A program made the position numbers and the translations under genes. DNA of 19,197 nucleotides from DATJXG01 sp035500455 (GTDB taxonomy: Bacteria; Acidobacteriota; Terriglobia; Terriglobales; Acidobacteriaceae): the NCBI GenBank assembly GCA_035500455.1, contig DATJXG010000166.1, positions 1 to 19,197 of the forward strand. The letters run 5' to 3'. Shown here in pieces: positions 1-6,219 of the stretch. The stretch's first letter is position 1, and the number at the start of each line of letters is the position of its first letter. Below the pieces are notes generated by a model. The model ran no database searches and was not told the DNA's origin. It saw only the letters and a program-made list of their open reading frames with translations.

Positions 1-97
1 CGGTAGGTCACTTGGGAAATATATTCTGAACGGCGGGGAAACGACTGAGCGGCGCGAGGAAAATCGTGGAAGAGTGCAAGAATGGGAAGGCGTTCAA
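1..97. other. window edge, no gene recognised
   Basis: I see no coding sequence, RNA gene or clear signal here in any frame. It ends where the first copy of the 90-bp structured repeat begins. It is probably remnant intergenic or mobile-element DNA. Confidence 0.4.
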
Positions 98-187
98 CCG
101 GGCCCACCCTTTCGCACAGAACGCGAAAGAGTGGGGCACCCTCGGATTAGAATGTTAGCGCGAGGGAGAAAGGGTGCGCCACCCGCC
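98..187 (+). repeat. 90-bp structured repeat, left copy
   Basis: This 90-bp block recurs in inverted orientation at 1156-1245 with only a handful of differences. It contains an imperfect hairpin, cccaccctttcgc pairing with gcgaaagagtggg (12 of 13 pairs), followed by a second short stem, ccctcg with cgaggg. The shared sequence ends sharply at gccacccgcc. Beyond that, this copy enters a transposase remnant and the other copy enters a toxin-like remnant, so both genes are truncated exactly at the repeat edge. It is REP/MITE-like. No target-site duplication is evident. Confidence 0.8.
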
Positions 188-497
188 CCGCCCGGTGGAG
201 AACGGGTTCATCGAAAGCTTCAACGGACGGCTTCGCGACGAGTGTTTGAACGTGGAATGGTTCTCATCGCTGGATGACGCGCGGCGAAAGCTGGCGAAGT
301 TTCTCGAGCATTACAATCGCGAGCGCCCTCACAGTTCGCTGGCGGATCGGACGCCCGCAGCATTTGCGGCGATGCACCAGGGAAAAACTAGTACATTGCT
401 GGGGCGGGCACTCCAGAGTCTCTTGATCGAGTCTCTGGAGTGCCCGAAAACCGCATCAATCCAGGAGAAGGGGACTTTCACTGCCCAAAATCTCTAA
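188..497 (+). pseudogene. IS3-family transposase OrfB, C-terminal remnant
   Basis: The frame reads PVENGFIESFNGRLRDECLN, then a segment with HYNRERPHSSL and RTPAAFAA. This is the end of the DDE integrase core (rve domain) of IS3-type OrfB, including the catalytic-Glu region and the terminal HSSL-x-RTP block. The first two thirds of the transposase are missing: sequence upstream of 188 is the 90-bp repeat, so the open frame that runs back into it is an artefact. After the usual end of the family the frame continues through a 13-bp inverted repeat and stops at 497. The non-coding tail to about 530 resembles the end region of such elements, but I could not define a terminal inverted repeat. It cannot transpose by itself. 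Confidence 0.85.
406..445. repeat. perfect 13-bp inverted repeat inside the IS remnant
   Basis: gggcactccagag (406-418) pairs perfectly with ctctggagtgccc (433-445) around a 14-nt loop. It lies in the extended 3' end of the transposase frame, beyond the conserved RTP-AAF segment. It could be a hairpin of the element end or a small palindromic insertion. No T-run follows it, so it is not a typical terminator. Confidence 0.7.
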
Positions 498-606
498 CCT
501 CGCTTGTGACAGAGAATGGGAGCGGTTCAGTTTGAGAACTGTCACCATTATCTCTGTCTCACTTTTGGGGTGCACTCCACCCGTCTGTCCCCAGGTTTCT
601 CTACTT

Positions 607-981
607 TCACAAGGCTTCCCAAGAATCCGCGATGATTTCAAAGCACCCAGCGCTGTCCAGGTAGATCATGTAGTGGTGCATTGCCCACTTGTCTCGCCAT
701 TGTTCCTGAGTGTCCGCCCGCATCTCCCCGACCCAGGAAGAGCCTTCAACTTCAACTAGCGTGTCATAAGCCCCCTCGATATGCCATGCCGTGCAACATC
801 GCTCGCTCCGGTTGCGCACCGCCAGCACCTTGTTGAACTTGATTCCTCCCTCGCGCTTCACACTATCCTTGCAGTACCCGAAGCGAATTGCCGGTGAGCT
901 TCCTTTTCCGTCGAAATACGCTTCTGTCGTGAAACTCGTCGAGGCAACCGGAACCGTATGTAAAGGTTTCTTGGAAGTCAT
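607..981 (-). CDS. small hypothetical protein in immunity-gene position
   Basis: A 124-residue soluble protein starting MTSKKPLHTVPVASTSF and ending CFEIIADSWEAL. I do not recognise a named family. There is no signal peptide or membrane segment. The C-terminal half is acidic and aromatic, with WAMHHYMIYLDSAGCFE. I chose the ATG at 981 because it begins 1 nt after the TGA (983-985) of the upstream frame, an arrangement typical of coupled toxin-immunity pairs. The frame itself stays open to 1083, but that stretch overlaps the better-supported toxin-like frame. The gene is transcribed away from the truncated toxin-like remnant. An immunity role is inferred only from position, size and composition. 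Confidence 0.6.
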   Translation of the reverse strand: MTSKKPLHTVPVASTSFTTEAYFDGKGSSPAIRFGYCKDSVKREGGIKFNKVLAVRNRSERCCTAWHIEGAYDTLVEVEGSSWVGEMRADTQEQWRDKWAMHHYMIYLDSAGCFEIIADSWEAL

Positions 982-982
982 G

Positions 983-1159
983 TCATTTCTCGGGTGTGAC
1001 CGTGGGTGTGCCCTGACTGGTGAGGTTGTTGCGTTGTAGTTGTCCAGCCAACCTTGCTTCGGCTGCGGCATCTCCTGTGACATTTACCGCGTTCCACTGC
1101 GATCGCGGGATTCCCGCCTGTTCGAGGGCTTGAGCAGATCGGGTGTTCAGGATCAGGCG
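983..1159 (-). pseudogene. C-terminal tip of a polymorphic-toxin-like protein (truncated)
   Basis: The minus strand reads 58 residues beginning RLILNTRSAQALEQAGIPRS, then QWNAVNVTGDAAAEARLAGQ and LQRNNLTSQGTPTVTPEK, before TGA. The pattern of an N-R-S-A-x-L segment, AGIPxSxW, a TG, then an L-x-x-QL-x-RN-x-L block and a T-x-G turn is what I remember from C-terminal tips of Rhs/CDI-type polymorphic toxins. I cannot name the toxin class. Upstream, the frame runs into the 90-bp repeat and meets an in-frame TAG, with no start codon. It is therefore the cut-off tail of a larger protein, severed at the repeat boundary. The next gene starts 1 nt downstream. Confidence 0.5.
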
Positions 1160-1245
1160 GGTGGCGCACCCTTTCTCCCTCGCGCCAACATTCTAATCCG
1201 AGGGTGCCCTACCCTTTCGCGTTTTTTGCGAAAGGGTGGGCCCGG
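1156..1245 (-). repeat. 90-bp structured repeat, right copy (inverted)
   Basis: This is the reverse complement of the block at 98-187. The main hairpin here has gcgaaagggt-a-ggg against cccaccctttcgc, that is a bulged A instead of the other copy's mismatch, so the stem is largely kept while the sequence drifts. Homology begins at ggcgggtggcgc and ends at gggcccgg. Confidence 0.8.
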
Positions 1246-1259
1246 GTGACTTGGCGCCG

Positions 1260-1505
1260 TCATGCCGCCGTATGAATCTGCAGTTCTGCCGCCGGCCATT
1301 CGTTCATCTTCACTGGGCCTGTCTCGCCCGTCGCGTACCGGCGAAAGCTGCTCCATGCCAATTGCTGGGGCTCGGACACCAGCGCTTCACCGGATTGCGG
1401 TGCATGTAGCGCAGCTTTTCGATGCGTTTCTCCTGGCTCCATACGTTGAAGTCGTAGAAGCGGCGCTGCCAAACGTGGTCGTCTTCTTCCCATAGCCCGA
1501 GTTGC
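1260..1505 (-). pseudogene. REP-associated IS200-like transposase (RAYT) remnant, frameshifted
   Basis: Reading the minus strand from about 1505 gives LWEEDDHVWQRRFYDFNVWS, then EKRIEKLRYMHRNPVKR. The match continues in another frame with LVSEPQQLAWSSFRRYATGE and TGPVKMNEW, stopping at 1260. This is the C-terminal part of the Y1-type transposases that mobilise REP sequences (RxFYDFNVW, then LRYMHRNPVKRGLV, then WSSFRxYA). A deletion near 1380 breaks the frame at the expected KR-GLV junction. The N-terminal catalytic part, with the HUH motif, is absent, replaced by a REP-like double hairpin. It is not functional. Confidence 0.8.
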
Positions 1506-1506
1506 T

Positions 1507-1548
1507 CCGAGCTTTGCTCGGCCGGACGGGGCGAAGCCCCGTCCCTAC
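1507..1548 (-). repeat. REP-like double hairpin with GTAG head
   Basis: On the minus strand the element starts GTAG, then a perfect 9-bp stem with a 3-nt loop (1524-1544, ggacggggc/gccccgtcc), then a second perfect 6-bp stem (1507-1521, ccgagc/gctcgg). A GTAG tetranucleotide before a hairpin is the signature recognised by RAYT transposases in known REP systems. The element abuts the truncated 5' side of the RAYT remnant. Confidence 0.75.
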
Positions 1549-1694
1549 ACGGGAATTGCTGATGGCGAAAGACACGACTTTTCCGTGGAATCTTATCAGC
1601 CCTTCTCCGCTGGGAGGGTTTCTCGGATAATACCTGGTGGGACTAATACGGATGCGGACTGCGTGAAATACCTGAGTCCGGGTGGAACTGACGA

Positions 1695-2552
1695 ATGCGA
1701 ATTGCCATTTTTGGGGCGACCGGGCTTCTGGGAAAAGCTCTGATGGAAGAGTGGAGCGGGGATGAGGTCAGGGGATTCGGCTCCAAAGATGCCGACATTC
1801 GTGATCCCGCTCAGGTTCTGGCCGCGCTGCAAGGCATGCCGCCGGACTGGGTTGTTCTGGCGGCTGCGTACACCGACGTGGATGGTTGCGAAAGCCATGG
1901 CGACTTGGCTTTTGCGGTGAACACACAGGGCGCGGTGAATGTGGCGAACGCGGCCAAATCGCTCGGGTCGCGGCTGCTGTTTCTGAGTTCGGACTACGTT
2001 TTTGATGGGGCCAAGACTGCGCCCTACGAGACGAGCGACTCGCGCGCCCCGCGCAGCGTCTATGGCAGCACCAAGGCTGAGGCCGAGTGTGCACTGCTGG
2101 GGATTCTGCCCAAGTGCTGCATTGTGCGCACTTCGTGGCTGTTCGGGGTTGGGGGCAAGTGCTTTCCGGATACGATCCTGAAACTTGCCGCGAGCCGTCC
2201 GAAAATTGAGGTGGTGAACGATCAGCGCGGCTGTCCGACTTACGCGCGCGATCTGGCACGAGGGATCATGCAACTTTGCCGCAAGCAGGCGACGGGAATT
2301 GTGCATGTGACCAACCGCGGCGAGTGCACCTGGTTTGACTTTGCGCGCGAGATCGTAGCGGCCAGCGGACTGGCCACGACGGTTTGCCCAACCACGAGCG
2401 ACAAATTCGTGCGCCCGGCGGCGCGGCCGCAGTATTCGGTGCTTTCGCCGCGGAGCCTCGAGGCTTATGGAATTGCGCTGCCTCCGTGGCAGGAAGGGCT
2501 TCGCGACTACCTGGCGAGGGGGCACGAGCAGGAAGCGGCGAAATCCTTGTAA
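1695..2552 (+). CDS. rmlD: dTDP-4-dehydrorhamnose reductase (RmlD-like)
   Basis: A 285-residue extended short-chain dehydrogenase. By family it reduces dTDP-4-keto-L-rhamnose to dTDP-L-rhamnose with NAD(P)H, in the cytoplasm, for surface polysaccharide synthesis. Visible features are the N-terminal nucleotide-binding GATGLLG (residues 7-13), the AAAYTDVDGCE segment near 57-66, SSDYVFDG (98-105) and the catalytic Y123-xxx-K127 in VYGSTKAEAE. The Thr-Ser-Trp-Leu-Phe-Gly block and the Arg-Pro motif near the C-terminus also fit. Length is normal for RmlD. The start ATG has a weak ggtgg 9 nt upstream. No rmlA, rmlB or rmlC is next to it, so it is an orphan copy or serves a related deoxysugar. It could be a SAM MAT2B-like reductase, but RmlD is the best call. 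Confidence 0.88.
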   Translation: MRIAIFGATGLLGKALMEEWSGDEVRGFGSKDADIRDPAQVLAALQGMPPDWVVLAAAYTDVDGCESHGDLAFAVNTQGAVNVANAAKSLGSRLLFLSSDYVFDGAKTAPYETSDSRAPRSVYGSTKAEAECALLGILPKCCIVRTSWLFGVGGKCFPDTILKLAASRPKIEVVNDQRGCPTYARDLARGIMQLCRKQATGIVHVTNRGECTWFDFAREIVAASGLATTVCPTTSDKFVRPAARPQYSVLSPRSLEAYGIALPPWQEGLRDYLARGHEQEAAKSL

Positions 2553-2643
2553 CTATTGTATTAACAGCCGGTTAGAAGGGAGAGTTTCTTTGCCTTGGGT
2601 AAAGTTTTGTCAAGTCATTCCGATCATCCCCCGGACAGGGAGC

Positions 2644-2691
2644 GGGCCTCCGACAAAACGGGCCTCCGGCACACCAGGCCTCCGGCAAACG
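2644..2691 (+). repeat. three tandem 16-bp repeats containing CCTCC
   Basis: Units gggcctccgacaaaac (2644-2659), gggcctccggcacacc (2660-2675) and aggcctccggcaaacg (2676-2691) follow each other without gaps. Each carries CCTCC, complementary to the GGGAGGA Shine-Dalgarno of the next gene at 2731-2737. They lie in its likely 5' untranslated region. Confidence 0.75.
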
Positions 2692-2730
2692 AGGAGGCTG
2701 CATCTAATGGCTTACATCCAGAACTCGATT

Positions 2731-2737
2731 GGGAGGA
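2731..2737 (+). promoter_or_regulatory. Shine-Dalgarno fixing a TTG start
   Basis: GGGAGGA lies 4 nt before the TTG codon at 2742-2744. TTG is followed directly by a basic-hydrophobic signal peptide, so this site decides the start over the in-frame upstream codons, which would add a non-signal-like extension. Confidence 0.75.
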
Positions 2738-2741
2738 TTGC

Positions 2742-3335
2742 TTGAAGAAATTCATTCTGCTTACGGCTTTTTGCGGGTTGTTCTTGCTTGCGCTGCCTCC
2801 GGCGAACGCGCAAGAGGCGGATGTCGGCATCGGCTTCGGAACGATTACCACGCCCAACACTTCGAGCGGTTCGACGACGCAGCAAATGGGAGGCGGGCTG
2901 TACCCCAGCATCAGCGCCAACTTTATCCTTAAACACCGCCTTGGATTCGGGGGCGAAGTGGCGTGGCGGGCGCGCCAGAACCTCTACTTCGGCGTGCAGC
3001 CGTTCCGGCCCATTCTTTATGACTTCAACGCGGTGTGGGCGCCGAACCTGGGAAAGAATCTGACCCTGGAGGCGATGGGCGGGATCGGGGGCGAGAGCCT
3101 GCGGTTTTATACCGGAACGCTGAATTGCAACTTCGTGACCTGCACGGATTACGTGAGCAGCAATCACTTCATGACCCACGTGGGAGCGGGCCTGCGCTAC
3201 CGCGTCTGGCACAACTTCTTTATCCGGCCGGAGGCGCACTACTACTTCATCAATAACAACAACGAGTTCAACTCGAACAGCGCGGCGCGGTTTGCGATTA
3301 CCTTGGGTTATGCGCTGATTCCCGAGAAATATTAG
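2742..3335 (+). CDS. outer-membrane beta-barrel protein
   Basis: A 197-residue secreted protein. From the TTG start it has a classic Sec signal peptide, MKKFILLTAFCGLFLLA, with cleavage near PANA-Q. The mature part is made of alternating, aromatic-rich strands ending in A-R-F-A-I-T-L-G-Y-A, as expected for a small 8-stranded OmpA/OmpW-like barrel, with Gly-rich hairpins (GGGLYPSIS, GGIGGES, VGAGLRYRVW). NCNFVTC contains two Cys that could form a loop disulfide. The terminal sequence is IPEKY rather than a canonical final Phe. The substrate is unknown. A GU-containing hairpin with a T-run ends the transcript shortly after the stop. The upstream tandem CCTCC repeats might influence translation. 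Confidence 0.8.
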   Translation: MKKFILLTAFCGLFLLALPPANAQEADVGIGFGTITTPNTSSGSTTQQMGGGLYPSISANFILKHRLGFGGEVAWRARQNLYFGVQPFRPILYDFNAVWAPNLGKNLTLEAMGGIGGESLRFYTGTLNCNFVTCTDYVSSNHFMTHVGAGLRYRVWHNFFIRPEAHYYFINNNNEFNSNSAARFAITLGYALIPEKY

Positions 3336-3355
3336 TATTCGCGACTTCGTTGCTG

Positions 3356-3384
3356 AGGGCGGGCATTGGGCCTGCCCTTTTTTT
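3356..3384 (+). terminator. intrinsic terminator after the barrel gene
   Basis: agggcgggc (3356-3364) pairs with gcctgccct (3370-3378), with one G-T wobble and a 5-nt loop, followed by a run of T to 3384. It lies about 20 nt after the stop of the barrel gene, between convergent genes. Confidence 0.85.
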
Positions 3385-3427
3385 CGTGGGCTGAGTGGTG
3401 GTGAAAAACCCAAGAAAAACCTTAAAG

Positions 3428-3469
3428 CGCCGAGGTCGCAGAGGGAACGATCGCCGAGGGCGCGGAGGT
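3428..3469. repeat. 9-nt-unit array CGCMGAGGN (2+2 units)
   Basis: Units cgccgaggt, cgcagaggg, six spacer bases, then cgccgaggg and cgcggaggt. The same 2+2 architecture with a 4-nt spacer is at 8435-8474. The last base overlaps the TAA stop of the minus-strand protease gene. I recall such arrays as frequent in acidobacterial intergenic DNA. Confidence 0.7.
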
Positions 3470-4710
3470 TACTGCAGGACCAGCTGCATTGCTTTGAAGT
3501 CGAAGGTTGCCTTGCGCGCCTGCTGCAACAGATCGATACCGAGATTGCCGGAGAAGAACCTGCTGGATGCAGTCGTAGGTTTCAGGAGCACGCCCGCCGG
3601 TTTGAGGGTAACCGCAAATCCGCCGATGCTGAACTTCAATGACTCCAGAGTGGCGGCATCCAGGAACCTGGCGCCACCCACCCCTTCCATCTTGTAGGAA
3701 TCCGTCTTCACGGCGGAACGGATCAGTTCAGGAAACTCCGCGGCAAAGGGCGGATAAAGATCTGTATTCGTGGCGCCGGTGTCGAGGGTGAACGGCAGGG
3801 TTCGATTCTGATATCCAACCTGCACCAGCGGACGGTTTCCATCAAGACACATACCGGCGTGAGGGATGGTGTTGTCCAACGATGGCGGGCCAATCTCAAA
3901 ACTCCTGTCCGCTCCCCAGGTGAACGCGCCCAATGCGAGCAAAACCGGCAGTCCGATGAGTCCGCGTGAGCCGGGGCTTTGCTGGTTAAATGGCGGCTGG
4001 TTATCAGAGAAGACCAGAAAAGCCACGTGCTTCAGGCGGATGGATCCGATGGTGAGTTCATCGGCGACCGCGATTTGTGTGTTGACCTGAGCCCCGGTTA
4101 CGTCGCCTACCGTGGCGGCGGCCGGCCGCACTCGCAGTCCGAAGCGCCTGGCTTCCGATTCGCTCATAACAGAGAGTTCGGCTCCGGTGTCAAACCAGTA
4201 GGTCGCCTGGACGTGGTTGATTGAGAACGGCAGTCCGTTCTCCTGGAGTTGCACGGTCGTGTGCCGGCCGGCAAGCTGCTGGTCGGGAGCGCCGGCCAGG
4301 GCCGCGAGCACGGGACGGTCGCTCGAGGCGTCGGAGTCCGCGGGCCGGAGCGCGAGGATCGCGTCCACCTCGGCCAGAGCTTTCTTGTACTTGCCGTGCA
4401 CAAAATAGGCGGAGGCGAGAGTGCGGTAGGCTTCGACGGCCTCGTCGGAACGTGGCGCAGCATGCAAAACCGTCCGGAGCTGCCTTTGACACCGGCGCAG
4501 ATCGTTGAAGGCGCATGCCAAGGCCCCCTGATAAAAGGGAGATGCGCCGCCTTTGTTGACGGCATCGCGAAGCTCAAACCAGCGATGCCCGTCGTAGAGC
4601 GGCTTCAGAGCCGAATCGTCTGCGTGCGCGTTGACGCAAAGAGTGAAGAGAAGAAGAGTGCAGAATGCTGCCGGCAGTGCGCAGCCCGATCTCTGGATGA
4701 AAGAAGCCAT
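3469..4710 (-). CDS. secreted double-domain retropepsin-like aspartic protease
   Basis: 413 residues. The N-terminal signal peptide spans about 1-30 (hydrophobic AAFCTLLLFTL, cleavage near AHA-D). A short TPR-like helical region follows (about 58-125, YRTLASAYFVHGKYKKALAE). Then come two successive retropepsin-type domains, each with its own catalytic triplet: FDTGA at 173-177 and LDTGA at 309-313. Both aspartates are intact, so one chain could build a pepsin-like active site by itself instead of dimerising as retroviral proteases do. GLIGLPVL (about 250-257) and GNLGIDLL (about 388-395) match the downstream ILG-type motif of each lobe. Its target is unknown; the location is periplasmic or extracellular. 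It is probably monocistronic. A sequence ggagtggg just before the ATG is a plausible Shine-Dalgarno. Confidence 0.8.
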   Translation of the reverse strand: MASFIQRSGCALPAAFCTLLLFTLCVNAHADDSALKPLYDGHRWFELRDAVNKGGASPFYQGALACAFNDLRRCQRQLRTVLHAAPRSDEAVEAYRTLASAYFVHGKYKKALAEVDAILALRPADSDASSDRPVLAALAGAPDQQLAGRHTTVQLQENGLPFSINHVQATYWFDTGAELSVMSESEARRFGLRVRPAAATVGDVTGAQVNTQIAVADELTIGSIRLKHVAFLVFSDNQPPFNQQSPGSRGLIGLPVLLALGAFTWGADRSFEIGPPSLDNTIPHAGMCLDGNRPLVQVGYQNRTLPFTLDTGATNTDLYPPFAAEFPELIRSAVKTDSYKMEGVGGARFLDAATLESLKFSIGGFAVTLKPAGVLLKPTTASSRFFSGNLGIDLLQQARKATFDFKAMQLVLQ

Positions 4711-4810
4711 CGCCCACTCCGGCGCGCACTATTCTAGTTGAACGGTTGGGGTTTGGAGCGGGACTTCATACGAAGGAGTGCCCGCGCCGTTCATCTGGCT
4801 GGGAGCACAA

Positions 4811-4830
4811 GCCCCGCCAGACCGCGGGGC
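4811..4830. repeat. short palindrome between genes (REP-like)
   Basis: gccccgc (4811-4817) and gcggggc (4824-4830) form a perfect 7-bp stem around a 6-nt loop in the 146-bp gap between the aminotransferase stop and the protease start, both genes on the minus strand. It could act as a weak terminator or be a degenerate REP. No T-run follows on the minus strand. Confidence 0.55.
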
Positions 4831-4856
4831 GCCAGCTCTCACGCGGAAAATCTCCA

Positions 4857-5990
4857 CTAGACTGCTTTGGCGGCCCTGGCGTTGCCCGTCCACGCGGCGA
4901 CGCCTTCGATCACCTGATCCACTTCTTCGTCCGTCAGCTCGGGATACATGGGTAGCGAGAGAACGCTGGCGGCGGATTTTTCTGTGACTGGAAGCTGCGT
5001 TGTTTTCGCCGGATGTCCCCAGGGGAAGCCTTCCTGCTGGTGGATGGCAATCGGGTAGTGCGTGAGGGCAGTGATTCCCTTGGAATCGAGGTGGGCTTGC
5101 AGGCTGTCGCGTCCTTCGGTCTCGACGACGTAGAGGTGGTAAACGTGCTCGTAACCGGCGGGCGTAAAAGGCAGGCGCAGCCCGGTTTCGGCGAAGGCCT
5201 TGTCGTATAGCTTGGCGATCTGGCGGCGGCGAGCGCTCCATTCGTCCACGCGCTTGAGCTTTATGCGCAGGACGGCGGCGTGAATGTCATCGAGGCGGCT
5301 GTTGTAACCGATGCTGTGGTAAGAGCGCTTGAGCGATCCGTGATTACGCAGCTTGCGGACTTGCGTGGCTAATTCGGAGTTATTGGTGGCAATGGCGCCG
5401 CCGTCGCCGAAGCAGCCGAGATTTTTCTGAATGATGAAGCTGAGGCAGACGGCGTCACTGAGCTGGCCGATGGCGAAGGTGTCGCCGCGCGCGCCGATAC
5501 CCTGGGCGCAGTCTTCGACCACCCGCAGGTTATGCTGCTTGGCGATTTTCGCGATGGCCGGCATGTCGGCGGTAAGGCCGTAAAGATGCACGGGGACGAT
5601 GGCGCGGGTCCTGGGAGTGATGGCGGCTTCGATCTTGCTTACGTCGATGTTGCGGGTTTTCGGATCGGAATCGACGAAGACCGGGGTGGCGCCGGCGAGC
5701 CAGATAGCTTCGGCGGTGGCGAAGAACGTGTTGGACGTGGTGATGATTTCGTCGCCGGGGCCGAGGCCGAGGGCGAGAAATGTCAGGAGGAGAGCGTCGG
5801 TGCCGGAGTTCAGGCCAACGGCCTCGCTGGTCCCCATGTAGGCGGCAAGTTCGCCTTCAAATTTTGTGAGCTGCGGCCCGAGGACGTAACTGCCGCTCTC
5901 CAGGACTTCGAGGATGGCCTGGTCGATTTCGGATTTCAGGTTGTGATATTGCCGCACGTGGCCGTAGAAGCCGATTTTCGCTTGGGGCAC
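4857..5990 (-). CDS. DegT/DnrJ/EryC1/StrS-family sugar aminotransferase
   Basis: 377 residues, fold-type I PLP enzyme. The family transfers an amino group, usually from glutamate, to a nucleotide-linked keto-sugar (FdtB, ArnB, PseC and similar) for cell-surface glycans. Key features are the N-terminal Y-x-x-L-K-x-E-I block, GTDALLL (63-69), the Phe-rich NTFFATAEAI (87-96), VEDCAQGIGA with D160 and Q163 contacting PLP, and the Schiff-base lysine K189 in SFIIQKNLGCFGDGG. The position normally Pro before the KNLG lysine (SFxPxKNLG) is Ile here. NSRLDDIHAAVL (230-241) is the family substrate/dimer motif. The start is GTG, chosen because GAGGAG lies about 10 nt upstream and the first residues match the family. 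No sugar dehydratase is adjacent, so the substrate cannot be told. Confidence 0.88.
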   Translation of the reverse strand: MPQAKIGFYGHVRQYHNLKSEIDQAILEVLESGSYVLGPQLTKFEGELAAYMGTSEAVGLNSGTDALLLTFLALGLGPGDEIITTSNTFFATAEAIWLAGATPVFVDSDPKTRNIDVSKIEAAITPRTRAIVPVHLYGLTADMPAIAKIAKQHNLRVVEDCAQGIGARGDTFAIGQLSDAVCLSFIIQKNLGCFGDGGAIATNNSELATQVRKLRNHGSLKRSYHSIGYNSRLDDIHAAVLRIKLKRVDEWSARRRQIAKLYDKAFAETGLRLPFTPAGYEHVYHLYVVETEGRDSLQAHLDSKGITALTHYPIAIHQQEGFPWGHPAKTTQLPVTEKSAASVLSLPMYPELTDEEVDQVIEGVAAWTGNARAAKAV

Positions 5991-6173
5991 TGGACCTCTC
6001 CTCTAAAAGTCTCGCTCAAGTTGCGGTCGAGGCAGGAAAGTAAATCGATTCAATAGTAAGGTGTTTGGGCCTTCGAGAGGCGGATTGCGGGCATCGCAAA
6101 ATTCTGATGCGGTAAAGAAAAAAAATCGATAGGACTTCGGGTCCCTTTGCGGCCCCCGCAGTTCGTCACTCAC

Positions 6174-6200
6174 CGCAAAGAACGCAAAGGTCGCGAAAAA
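6174..6200. repeat. 9-nt-unit array CGCAAAGNN (3 units)
   Basis: cgcaaagaa, cgcaaaggt and cgcgaaaaa are consecutive 9-nt units, 20 bp beyond the stop of the minus-strand reductase gene. They are related in period and pattern to the arrays at 3428-3469 and 8435-8474. The rest of the 5991-6219 gap shows no gene. Confidence 0.65.
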
Positions 6201-6219
6201 AAGCGTGCCAGAGGCCTTG

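Noticed and set aside
982..1083. Upstream extension of the 124-residue immunity-like gene
   Set aside because: The same bases are better explained in another frame as the toxin-like tail.
2644..2691. Possible mini CRISPR array
   Set aside because: The 16-bp units are directly adjacent without spacers, and no cas gene is present.
2595..2741. Longer N-terminus for the barrel protein
   Set aside because: The extension is translated tandem repeat, and it would bury the signal peptide; GGGAGGA before the TTG fits better.
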